This document shows, piece by piece, positions 55,848 through 64,000 of a DNA stretch of 64,000 bases (the stretch's first letter is position 1; each line of letters opens with the position of its first letter). A program made the translations under genes and the position numbers. The stretch is from Marsupella aquatica (lineage: Eukaryota; Marchantiophyta), in contig OZ316899.1 of assembly GCA_973895155.1 (NCBI GenBank), positions 4,464,001 to 4,528,000 of the forward strand, given 5' to 3'. Below the pieces are notes generated by a model. The model was not told where the DNA came from and did not search any database. It was given only the letters and a program-made list of their open reading frames with translations.

Positions 55848-58062
55848 GAGAGAAATGAGGCCTGAGAGGAAAACTCAATTAGATTCAAAGATGTGCACAA
55901 TAGTTCACTGAGAACACTTGATCTGAACAATAGGCCCGAAGGCTGTCTACTCCATATTGCAACGTGCTTGCCCTGCAAGCCTTGTGCTTGCCATGCAAGC
56001 TCAATCCTGAATCTGAGCCTGACTCACTCCAGATTGCGATGGCAGATTGGACTCAAACCAATCCCGTACTTGCCTTGCAAACTCAATCCTGAACTCAACC
56101 TCCTTCACTGCACTTCATTCTTGGGGGCACATACAAATCTCACACCTCCATTTCAGAATGGCAAGTTACGCATGCACAGTTGACTCGACTTCAAAGTTGG
56201 TACTAGGCCTAACGACAATCTACCCCAGACTGCAATGAGGCCCGGCCTCGCGCTTGCCCTGCAAGCTCAACTCTGGCCATAAATCCCTTGTGCTCTCTAC
56301 CAGACAAAGGTCGGGACTCCCCATGGATCACGTAGCCTTGCCAGACTAAACTGTAAATGCTCATCCTACTGCCCCTCAATCAGTATCTGAGCCTCCCTAA
56401 TGTGCTCACCGCAAATCACATTGAAATCCTCCCCATATTTTACAATCACCAACACATCACCTATCACCAAGGCTGTGTATCGGGGGAAAAGAACCCAGTG
56501 GTGTTGCCTACTAGAAAGAGCCACAATCCAACTTGCAAACCTGACCAACTATTGTTGTGAAGCATGGCTGATCACTCCCTGAGTAATAGCACAACCAAGC
56601 TCTCCCCAACACACAGCTTCCAAGCCCAGCCTTCCTTGCACAGAGCTCCTCCCTGCTGCTCAGTCTACATGAGATCACACAACTGAAGTCCCCCCTGCAT
56701 CTACCGGGGGGCTGCTCTATATACTCTTACATTGAGCCCAAATGGGTGGATGCTACGCTGTTGGAGCCCCATCCCAGCCCTAACAGAGCCGCCACTATCT
56801 CTAACTACCAAACCCTAACTCACAGCTTTATTTCTATCTCGAATTGGCTATGTACTTCGGATTTGGCCCTCCTCCATAGTTTTTGTGAGCTTGCGCCTCC
56901 TCTCGCAATTTCTCTATTCAACCATTTGTTGCGTGGATAGCAGCGTTGGAAGCGGCTTGAGCTCCTCTTTCCAACAAGGTCAATTATAGCCAATCTGGTC
57001 AAATACACAAAGAGTTATGCCCCTGCAACCGCGAGGGGGTACTCACTGTTGCGCTAACCCGAGTTACATAGCTAACCCGAGTTCGGCTAACCTAGCTATC
57101 CTATCTAACCCGAGTAGAGCTAACCCGTTGTCTCAGGTTAGGCCGCTACCCGCTATCCTCTAACCTAGGCTAAGCTGAGCCCAAACCCGAGCTTACCTAT
57201 GCTAACCCGAGCCCGAGTTTAGGCTAACCCGAGTTCAATCTAACCCGGGATCAATCTAATCCGAACTCGGGTTAACCCTAAGCTGAAGCTGTGCTGACTT
57301 GAGCTAAGCTGAAACCGTGCTGACCTGAGCTAAGCTGAAGCCGTGCTCACAAAAGCTAAGCCGTGGCCGAGCTTAGGTTTACCCAAAACCGAAGCCGAAT
57401 CCGCTAATTCCGGCCACAAGTTAACCCGTCACACTAATCAGGCCGTATCTTTCATAGTACACCTTTGTTTCCCAAGTGTTTTATATCAATTTTACTCGCC
57501 TTGACCAGATCTTTCCAATGCTCTTTACAGATCGGGATTTAGTGACGTATTGAACGAGATATGGTCACCAACCACCCGCGACATAGCCTTTTATTTCCCT
57601 AACATTCTAAGACTAGACTATGAACCACTAACCTAACTAACAAAATGAAGCTACACACCCAAGACATTTAGATTTCATCGTGAGAACAATCACCATACCC
57701 CACAACTTCATATTTAGCTATGGAGACTCGCTTCCTTGAATTACCACGCCTACCTCCGTACCGGTGTCTTAATTGAAGAGCCTCCATGCTCCATCTTGCT
57801 TGTCAAGAAGATGGTATGCTTGAAGAGCTGAATCCTCTCTTCCCCAGTTTCTCCTTTATGGCCTTGACAATGACTACCTCAACTGTGTCTACCTTGGTTG
57901 TGCAGTCTTCAAGCTGAAATACCTTTATCCCTACTCTTAATGCTATGATTGCCCTTATTCTTGCCAGCTTGCTAATTGTTATGCAATATCAATAGCTACT
58001 CCGTGCATATGCAGCCTAGTTAATCAGATTATAGAATAAGGACCATGTCATTGGCATCACAC

Positions 58063-58166
58063 TGGATCAACACGTTGGTCACCTTCCATGTCCAAAGGCT
58101 GAAGTTGACCTTCCCGTCAAACTTCTCCACCTCAAACTTTGGCGCTGCAAGCTTTTGGGAAGCCAT
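58063..58166 (-). pseudogene. gag: copia-4 gag, first part
   Basis: An ATG at 58166 starts MASQKLAAPKFEVEKFDG, then FSLWTWKVTNVLIQ, the normal start of a copia gag of this group. It is interrupted by unit B. The longer frame to 58316 has no ATG support in context and is probably leader sequence. Confidence 0.75.
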
Positions 58167-58689
58167 GGATGCTTCCACAAACACACAGAAAAAACACAAC
58201 CAAAACACCTCAACCCAAAAAATCACCAAAAAATTAAAGTTGACAAAAGTGGAAATGGAATGCACTGCCCCGTAGCTTGCAAGGTACACTAACAAGATCT
58301 GAAAATGATTTGGCAAAAAACTTCTTCAGAAAGAACTTATACAACCCAAACGAGAGGGGGATTTTGACCCCCGTCGGGTATCTTAGGCCCCAAATGATTT
58401 TTGCAATAGCAACACACAAATCAATTTCACTAACCCATGCTGAACTCCCTCAATATCCCCTTGCAAAGTCTGACAAAAAAATTCTTCCTTGACAACCGCC
58501 AAATTTGGAATTTTTTTGTAAAAAAATCAGCTCTTTGGAAAGGAATATTGCCAGAGGAATAAAAATACAAAATACTTTTATAACAAAAGGATTGTAGAGC
58601 TGACACTTGTCCAATTGGAAAGGAAAAGAATTTGAGGAAAGAAAAAGACAAAAAATACCGTTAAAAGAAACAACAATGAGAACTAAGGA

Positions 58690-58849
58690 TGTATTGTGAT
58701 AGATTGAACAACTGTATTTCCATTCCCTTCCATATCCTTACATATAGGCTTTCCAATAGCCTGGTGGTTAGGCAGTTAGTGTGACCTAACCTGAGTAGGC
58801 GTAATCCTAGTTAACCTTATCTATGGTCTAGTTAACTCAGGTTACAACA
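58690..58849 (-). repeat. copia-3 3' LTR
   Basis: 160 bp. On the plus strand it runs from TGTATTGTGATAG to GTTACAACA, next to the polypurine complement. The second LTR is not visible, so the outer boundary rests on the TG...CA rule. Confidence 0.7.
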
Positions 58850-58951
58850 CTCCCCCTTGGGTGTAACAGGATTCAGGGGAGGATTGTTGCACCCACTTCT
58901 AGCCTACTCTAATTGTGAAATGTTTATTCTAAGGTTTATTGGTTGGGGGGA

Positions 58952-59004
58952 ATGTAACCTCATTAAAACCCCCCCTCCTTTCTTGCTGGCGGAAAGAGTG
59001 TTAC
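58952..59004 (-). promoter_or_regulatory. copia-3 conserved 3' motif
   Basis: On the minus strand CACTCTTTCCGCC, then GGAGGGGG, then GGTTTTAATGAGGTTAC, nearly the same as in copia-1. Confidence 0.55.
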
Positions 59005-59871
59005 CATTCCATCCTTAAAAACCTTATAATTTTGGTTAATTTATGAGTAATCGAGTTAGTAGAATCTTTTACGATGTAAAGTTATCGTAACTTGTAAAGA
59101 CCTAAAAATCTCATTGTGGTCCCGCTTGGTAATTCATGGAGGAGCGGATATCTTGCGCTGTGATTCTTGGCGATGGTAGTGGTGTGCAATTGGTGTTGGC
59201 TGCTGCACTGTGAAGATCGTCTCGCATGGAGTGGGCGTCGTCATTTTCGCTTGGGGGTGTTTGTAACTGCATTGTTGGTGGTCGTTCTTGCTAATGTCGG
59301 GGGATTCTTCTCTGATCAATTCTCTTCTGCGCGATTGAAGTGTCGGGAAGTGGATGTGGCAAACTGTAGCTAGTGGGATTTGTTCCTGGCTATTTTATAG
59401 ATGAGGTTTCGTATTGCTCCCCCTGACATTGTCGTTTATTTTTGTGGCTCTCTTATAGTCATTCTTTGCGTCGTGTTGACGTAGCTGCCGTTTTGCTCCA
59501 GAATGTTACTATCTTTGAACGAGTGATTGAGTGCTCCCCCTGATGTTGTCAATTCTTTGAATTAGTCTGGCTTTGGTGTTTGTCTTCTCAAGTGAGTCAG
59601 CAGCATCGATCCCGAAAGTAGTTGGTGGTGAGCTGGGTCGCATTTCTCCCTCTTATCGAAGGTAAAATTTTGTAAAGAATACTATTCTTGAGGTTTGAAT
59701 GGCTGTTTGTTTGAGGGTTTGGATCTCTCCCTGATTGCCATAAGCATGTCTGCTGTGATCTTTGTTTGAGATCTGTTCGAGTTGAGCTGGTCCAAGCTTC
59801 GCGGTGTAGCCTACAGATCGGGTCTCCCCTTGAGCAAAAAACGAGCGCTTCCACTATAAGTATAATTGTGT
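59005..59871. other. 3' non-coding part of copia-3
   Basis: No coding frame is supported between the end of RNase H and the conserved 3' motif. Confidence 0.5.
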
Positions 59872-61394
59872 TTAATTTTGTAGTTCAGTTAAGGTCCGTA
59901 GACCTACTAAGATTGCATGTTGTTTATGCAATGCAGGAGCTAGGGATTTTGTAAACATGTCAGCAATGTTCTGTGAGCTTTGTATCCATTTAACTTGAAT
60001 ACTACTTCCTTGCTGTTCATGCGTGAAAAAGAACTTAGGAGCAATGTGTTTGGTTCCGTCTCCCTTGATAAAGCCTGCTTGAATTTGTTCAACGCAGGCT
60101 CTGTTATCTTCGTGAATTTCCGTCGGTGTTGACAGTGTAGGTATGCTTGTATTCTCATGAATGTGATTGATAACGTTGCGTAGCCAGATACACTCCCTAC
60201 TTGATTCGTAGAGAGCTATTATCTCGGAGTGGTTGGATGATGTAGTAGTTAATGTTTGCTTGCAACTTCGCCATGAAATTGCTGTCTCGCCCATCAAGAA
60301 AACATATCCGGTCTGAGACTTTGCATCCTCAGGGTCTGAAAGGTAACCTGCATCAGCATACCCAGTGAGTAAGTATTTAGCATCTGATGGGTAAAATAGT
60401 CCCAGATCTATGGTACCTGCTAGGTAGCGGGAAAATGTGCTTTATGCCATTCCAATGCCTTGGCACTATGGCGTGCCAGTAGGTTTACTACGAAGGCTAT
60501 GTCAGGCCTTGTCTGGTTTGAAAGGAACATCAGGACACCTATAGCAGATAGGTATGGCTTTTCTGGGCCAAGTAGTGGCTCCATCTCGCTTTTCTTCCGG
60601 AAGAGATCCTTTTCTTTATCAAGTGAGCGGATGTCCATGGGAGATCTGACTGCAGTGGCTTTGTCCATGTTAAATTGCCTTAGAATCTTTTTGATGTACG
60701 TGGACTGATTCAGTAAAATGCCATTGTGCAGGTGCTCAAATTGCAGGCCTAGGCAAAAAGAAGTCTGGCCTAGGTCGCGCATCTCGAAGGCCTTTTTCAA
60801 TAGTGTAATAGTTTTAGTCAGAATCTTTTTAGTTCCGAACAGGTTCAGATCGTCCACATAGATGGCTACTATAATAAATTCCTTGTTCTCCCGCTTCAGG
60901 AATAAGCAGGGTGCTATGTCTACATTCTTAAATCTCATAGCCTGCATCTCGGCCTTAAATCGTTTGTACCATGTCAGGCCACTTTGCTTAAGGCCATACA
61001 GTGATCTTAACACCTGTACTGCGAATCGAGTTCTCCGAGTGATATCTCTCTGATTCTGTATAGGGACTTTAAGGGCTATCTTTGCTGCAGTCTTGTGGAG
61101 TATTGCTGAATTGGTATGCTCAAATGTTTCCGGCTGGTTTCGAGTTGCTGCTTTATCGATTTGTTTCCCTTTGCTGTGGTATTCGACTCGTTTCACCAAT
61201 TCTGGAGGGGCCTCCATGTATATAACTTTGTCTAAGTGTCCATATAAATACGCTGTCACAATATCCATTTGATGCATGGATAAGTGGTGGCGTTGTGAAA
61301 ATGTAATCAGGTACCTGTAGGTAATGACATCCATTACCGGCGAGTATGTGAGGTCATAGTCTCTGCCCTGGACTTGAGTGAATCCCCGGGCCAC
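59872..61394 (-). pseudogene. pol: copia-3 reverse transcriptase and RNase H
   Basis: The RT frame 61394-60420 is open over 324 codons: FTQVQGRDYDLTYSPVMDVI, QVLRSLYGLKQSG, AIYVDDLNLFG (near 60850) and PYLSAIGVLMFLSNQTRPDI. RNase H (60297-59872) has TTTSSNHSEIIALYE, EDNRACVEQIQAGFI and ADMFTKSLAP. A frameshift lies near 60420, where the two frames meet. It is the best preserved RT in the window besides copia-1. Confidence 0.88.
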
Positions 61395-63286
61395 CAGTCT
61401 GGCCTTGTGTCTTGTTACCTCGCCTTTTGCATTTCTTTTCTTTACGAGGGTCCATTTATACCCTGTGAGATGTACTTCAGGTTCTGCTATTGTGATTGGG
61501 CCAAATACCTGGCGGGCTATTAATAAGTCCAGTTCTAAATGGATGGCCTGTTCTCATTCAGGCCAGTCAGGTTGGACCTCAGCTTCTTTGATTGTTCGAG
61601 GGTCAGGCAGTTCGTCTTCAATCTGCTGTGCTATGTGGAATGCGAATTGTTCATCTATTGTAGTGTGCTCTCTGTCCTACATGTCCGGTTCTTCCATAGT
61701 ATTTGATATCTCTGCATTGTCTTCTGGTACATTTGGTTGACTTGTAGTTGGATCCCTGGTTGATGGGCTGGGTGCAGGTGCTGGGGCAGCTCTATGCTAT
61801 CTTGGTTGCTTGTCGACAGATCCCAGTGGGTGGCCTCTCTTTGCTTTCGGGGCTGTTGCTGATGCTAGTGGGGTCTCCATTTGTATTCTGGATGGGGCGT
61901 TTGCTGCTGGGATATGGGAGCGTGTCACCTGGGCGGCATCTGCGAAGGAGTCTGGTAGGCGTTTTGCCATCCTTGCTAGGTGTAAGATTCGTTGTACTTC
62001 AGTGTCCGCATGACTATCCCTTGGGTCGTTCCAGAAGCCGACATCAATTTGCCAAGTAAGTTGGGAGGTTTTCTCTGTGTCAAGTTGCTTTGTATGTAGG
62101 CTGGGAAAAATATCTTTGTAGAAGTGGCAATCTGCAAAGCGTGCTTTGAAGACATCGGATGTTGTAGGCTCCATATATCTGATGATTGAAGCTGAGTCAA
62201 AACCTATGTATATTCCTGGGTGTCTCTGGGGTCCCATCTTAGTTCTCTTAGGTCCCAGGATGGGCACCATTACTTTACAGCCGAACGTTCTCAAGTGAGA
62301 GACATTTGGTATGGTCCCCAGTGCTAGGTGATGTGGGGTAGAGGAATTAAAAGATGATGGTCTATAATTGAGTAGTGCAGCAGAGTGGAGAATGGCATGA
62401 CTCCAAGCAGCTGTTGGTAAGTTTGTTTGCATTAGTAGGGGTCTGGCAATCAGCTGCAGTCGTTTAATCAAGGATTCGGCTATTCCATTCTGAAAATGGA
62501 CATGGGGTACTGGGTACTGGACATCAATGCCCGTGGCCTGGCAAAATCTTCAAACGTCTTAGAGGTAAATTCACCAGCATTATCTACTCTCAGTGTTTTA
62601 ATTTGGTTTTTAGGGAATTGAGCTCTCAATTTTAGTATGTGGGCAAGGAGTCTGGAGAATACCAGGTTTCGTGTAGATAGTAAGGATATCTGACTCCATT
62701 TTGTTGATGCATCTATGATTGTCAGGAAAAATTGGAATGGGCCACTTGGAGGGTCAATCGGCCCGCATACGTCAGCATGTATGCACTCTAGGAAGTGGGG
62801 GATTTGGCGCTCAGTTGTAGGTGGTGAGGGCCGGATTATGAGCTTGCCCTGTGAGCAAGCTAAACAGGGAGCTTTCATGGACGTGGGGTGGACCATTTCC
62901 GATATGCCCAGGGTTTCTCTAATCAATTTCTGGAACATTGTTGTTCCAGGGTGGCCCAGTCTCTTGTGCCAGATCTCGGTAAGTGTGCCTTGGGGTGTTC
63001 CACTGTAGAAGCTGTGGATTTCAATAGTGTAACAATTGGGGGGTGATGCTCTCAGGATCTCTCTGATCTTGGTATTTGTTGGTTCCCCCGAGGTGATGTA
63101 CAAGACTTCCCGTCCTTGTTGAGTGCCCGTCTTAATATGCAGTTTGTTAGCACGGATATCCCCAAAGCTTAGTAAGTTTCTGGTTGCCTTTGGGGTGTAT
63201 ATTGCAGACTCCACATGAATTATCGTCCCACGGGGTAGGGTGACCAATGCTGGTCCAAATCCCTCTTCCAATTGATGTTGGCCCAT
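61395..63286 (-). pseudogene. pol: copia-3 integrase and pre-integrase
   Basis: Read right to left: pre-integrase (TPKATRNLLSFGDI), zinc-binding H-x4-H (WHKRLGHPG) and CLAC, catalytic D in IHADVCGPI (near 62775), D in VDNAGEF (near 62585) and E in NGIAES (near 62480), then the C-terminal KRTKMGPQRHPGIYIGF. A frameshift near 62540 and a stop near 61795 interrupt it. All three catalytic residues and the zinc ligands are present. Confidence 0.85.
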
Positions 63287-63510
63287 AATCGTTGTAAGTT
63301 TTCTTTGGGATGGTATAATTTGCTTAAAGTATTCCTTATGCTTAAAAATGGAATACTATGTACCACTGTCGACTATGCATTGGGAAAAATTTTCTTTGAT
63401 ACTAGAATCAGGTGTGGTCTTTGATATGACCATGTTTATAGTTGGTATAATTTCTGTGGATTCTAGGAAAGTCCCATACGTCTCAGGTTCATTTTGTGCA
63501 GTGCTCTTCT
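63287..63510 (-). pseudogene. pol: copia-3 protease
   Basis: Near 63380 the minus strand encodes CIVDSGT then a stop and YSIF, the copia protease site with the catalytic DSG intact. No larger frame is open. Confidence 0.6.
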
Positions 63511-63975
63511 TATATAGTTGCACCAGGTGTGCAGGTGTATGGCATAATTTTGAATGTGGCCTTTAGTGCCACAACAAAAATAGGTAGAGGGGTTTTTGTA
63601 TTTATCTCTTTGAGTGCTTTGCTGTTGATTTGTCCTCGCTCGGGGTTGATAGTTGCCTTGCTGCCAATTGTTTTTGAAGTTATCGCCGGTGTTTTGGTAT
63701 CTTCCCCTGGATCTGCCTTTGAAGTTGTTGCTTCTGCCTCCGCGTCCTCTGAAAGAGCTACCTCGGCCTCTGTATGTGTTTCTCCCCCTGAAACTACCTC
63801 GACCACGGTAAGATGAGCCCTCTCCCCTTTGGGTTGTAACGTAGTGGGATTCTGAATTTGTGACTGGAGGGAGAGTTCCAAGGGGTTGTTTTTGGGAATT
63901 CTGTAATAGCAATAGCTGGTGCGTTTCAGCCAGGAGCATATGGGCAATCAACTCGGAATATTGTGTGAATCGCAT
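63463..63975 (-). pseudogene. gag: copia-3 gag, C-terminal part
   Basis: YSELIAHMLLAETHQLLLLQN matches the gag of copia-1 and copia-2. An Arg/Gly-rich tail (63640-63830) is followed by a zinc-knuckle remnant YFCCGTKGHIQNYA, in which the first and last Cys are replaced. The frame continues beyond the window to the right. Confidence 0.75.
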
Positions 63976-64000
63976 ATTGCGATATTGGGTAGAGAGAATA

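Larger units (their letters stand above)
55304..58062 (-). mobile_element. non-coding TG...CA unit B, target duplication TCCAG
   Basis: On the minus strand it starts TGTGATGCCAATGACATGG and ends CAATTGCGTGACA. TCCAG (plus strand CTGGA) lies on both sides (55299-55303 and 58063-58067), and its removal rejoins copia-4 gag in frame. It matches unit A (21319-23123) over its length in inverted orientation, with an extra 942 bp (55894-56835). It includes a (CA)n stretch at 55827-55847 and the repeat array at about 57040-57370. No gene is supported. Confidence 0.9.
49929..58689 (-). mobile_element. copia-4: decayed Ty1/copia retrotransposon with two insertions
   Basis: On the minus strand gag begins at 58166 and the order runs gag, protease, integrase, RT, RNase H to about 50000. 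A polypurine tract (AAGGTGGAGAT, complement at 49929-49939) is followed by an LTR start TGTTAGGAATTGG (complement ending at 49928). The other LTR end and the 5' LTR were not found, because copia-3 interrupts the 5' side at 58690. It is split at 50348-51831 and 55304-58062. It is more decayed than copia-1 to -3 and belongs to a different copia group. Confidence 0.8.
58690..64000 (-). mobile_element. copia-3: Ty1/copia retrotransposon, cut by the window end
   Basis: A 3' LTR (58690-58849), the complement of a polypurine tract (CTCCCCCTTGG) and minus-strand RNase H, RT, integrase, protease and gag up to the window end. It is close to copia-1 in its protein sequences. It sits in copia-4 upstream of gag, so it is younger than copia-4. 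The 5' LTR is outside the window. Confidence 0.88.

Noticed and set aside
1-64000. tRNA, rRNA or organelle genes
   Set aside because: No cloverleaf-type or rRNA sequence was recognised while reading either strand; a tRNAscan run would settle this.

Overview
This window looks like repeat-filled heterochromatin of a land plant nuclear genome. The evidence is several Ty1/copia LTR retrotransposons, a CACTA (TNP2) DNA transposon with plant-type spliced genes, and MITEs. The mix of a CACTA element with a SET domain and a DUF7869-type transposase suggests a non-seed plant (bryophyte, lycophyte or fern), but this is a guess and the species cannot be named. No ordinary host gene, tRNA or rRNA is recognisable. 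Almost everything is a nest of mobile elements, most with stop codons or frameshifts.

Layout. 1-2560 is the 3' part of a unit coding for a protein with a recurring 'FGLP' domain and a coiled coil. It sits in a DNA transposon relic (2561-8691, continuing after 10534). That relic carries a DUF7869-like gene in one frame with several stop codons, flanked by many copies of an imperfect palindrome. 8692-10534 is a deleted copy of the next unit type, with a perfect 5-bp target duplication (TGTTC). 11319-23585 is a copia element (copia-1; 146-bp LTRs, duplication AAACT). It was split later by a 4660-bp unit with an open 1121-codon gene (16055-20714, duplication GTAAA) and by a 1805-bp non-coding unit (21319-23123). 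A fourth, broken FGLP gene lies at about 23.7-24.9 kb. Copia-2 (24932-31647, minus; 168-bp LTRs, duplication GTTAT) carries two small MITEs with CTCGGGGG ends.

From 32099 to about 42.35 kb lies a CACTA-type element. It has a minus-strand TNP2 transposase, a SET-domain frame that appears spliced to a transposase-type N-terminal exon, and a divergent plus-strand second gene with a Gly/Ser/His-rich repetitive tail. 42.35-45.1 kb is AT-rich with no gene seen. 45125-48509 is a short LTR element without pol (177-bp LTRs, duplication CAAAC). 48.5-49.9 kb holds unrecognised minus-strand reading frames. Copia-4 (about 49.9-58.7 kb, minus) is split by a 1484-bp insertion in RNase H and by a 2759-bp non-coding unit in gag (duplication TCCAG). 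Copia-3 (58690 to the window end, minus) is cut by the window edge.

The most unusual signal is the set of units at 1-2560, 8692-10534, 16055-20714, 21319-23123 and 55304-58062. The four complete ones start TGTGAYGCC and end in ACA. Four have flanking 5-bp duplications, and none has a second terminal repeat. All five carry the same small stem-loop 190-340 bp before the 3' end. They behave like very long solo LTRs, three of which carry a large protein gene upstream of the stem-loop, or like an LTR-less integrase-type element. Which of these is right needs a genome-wide comparison.
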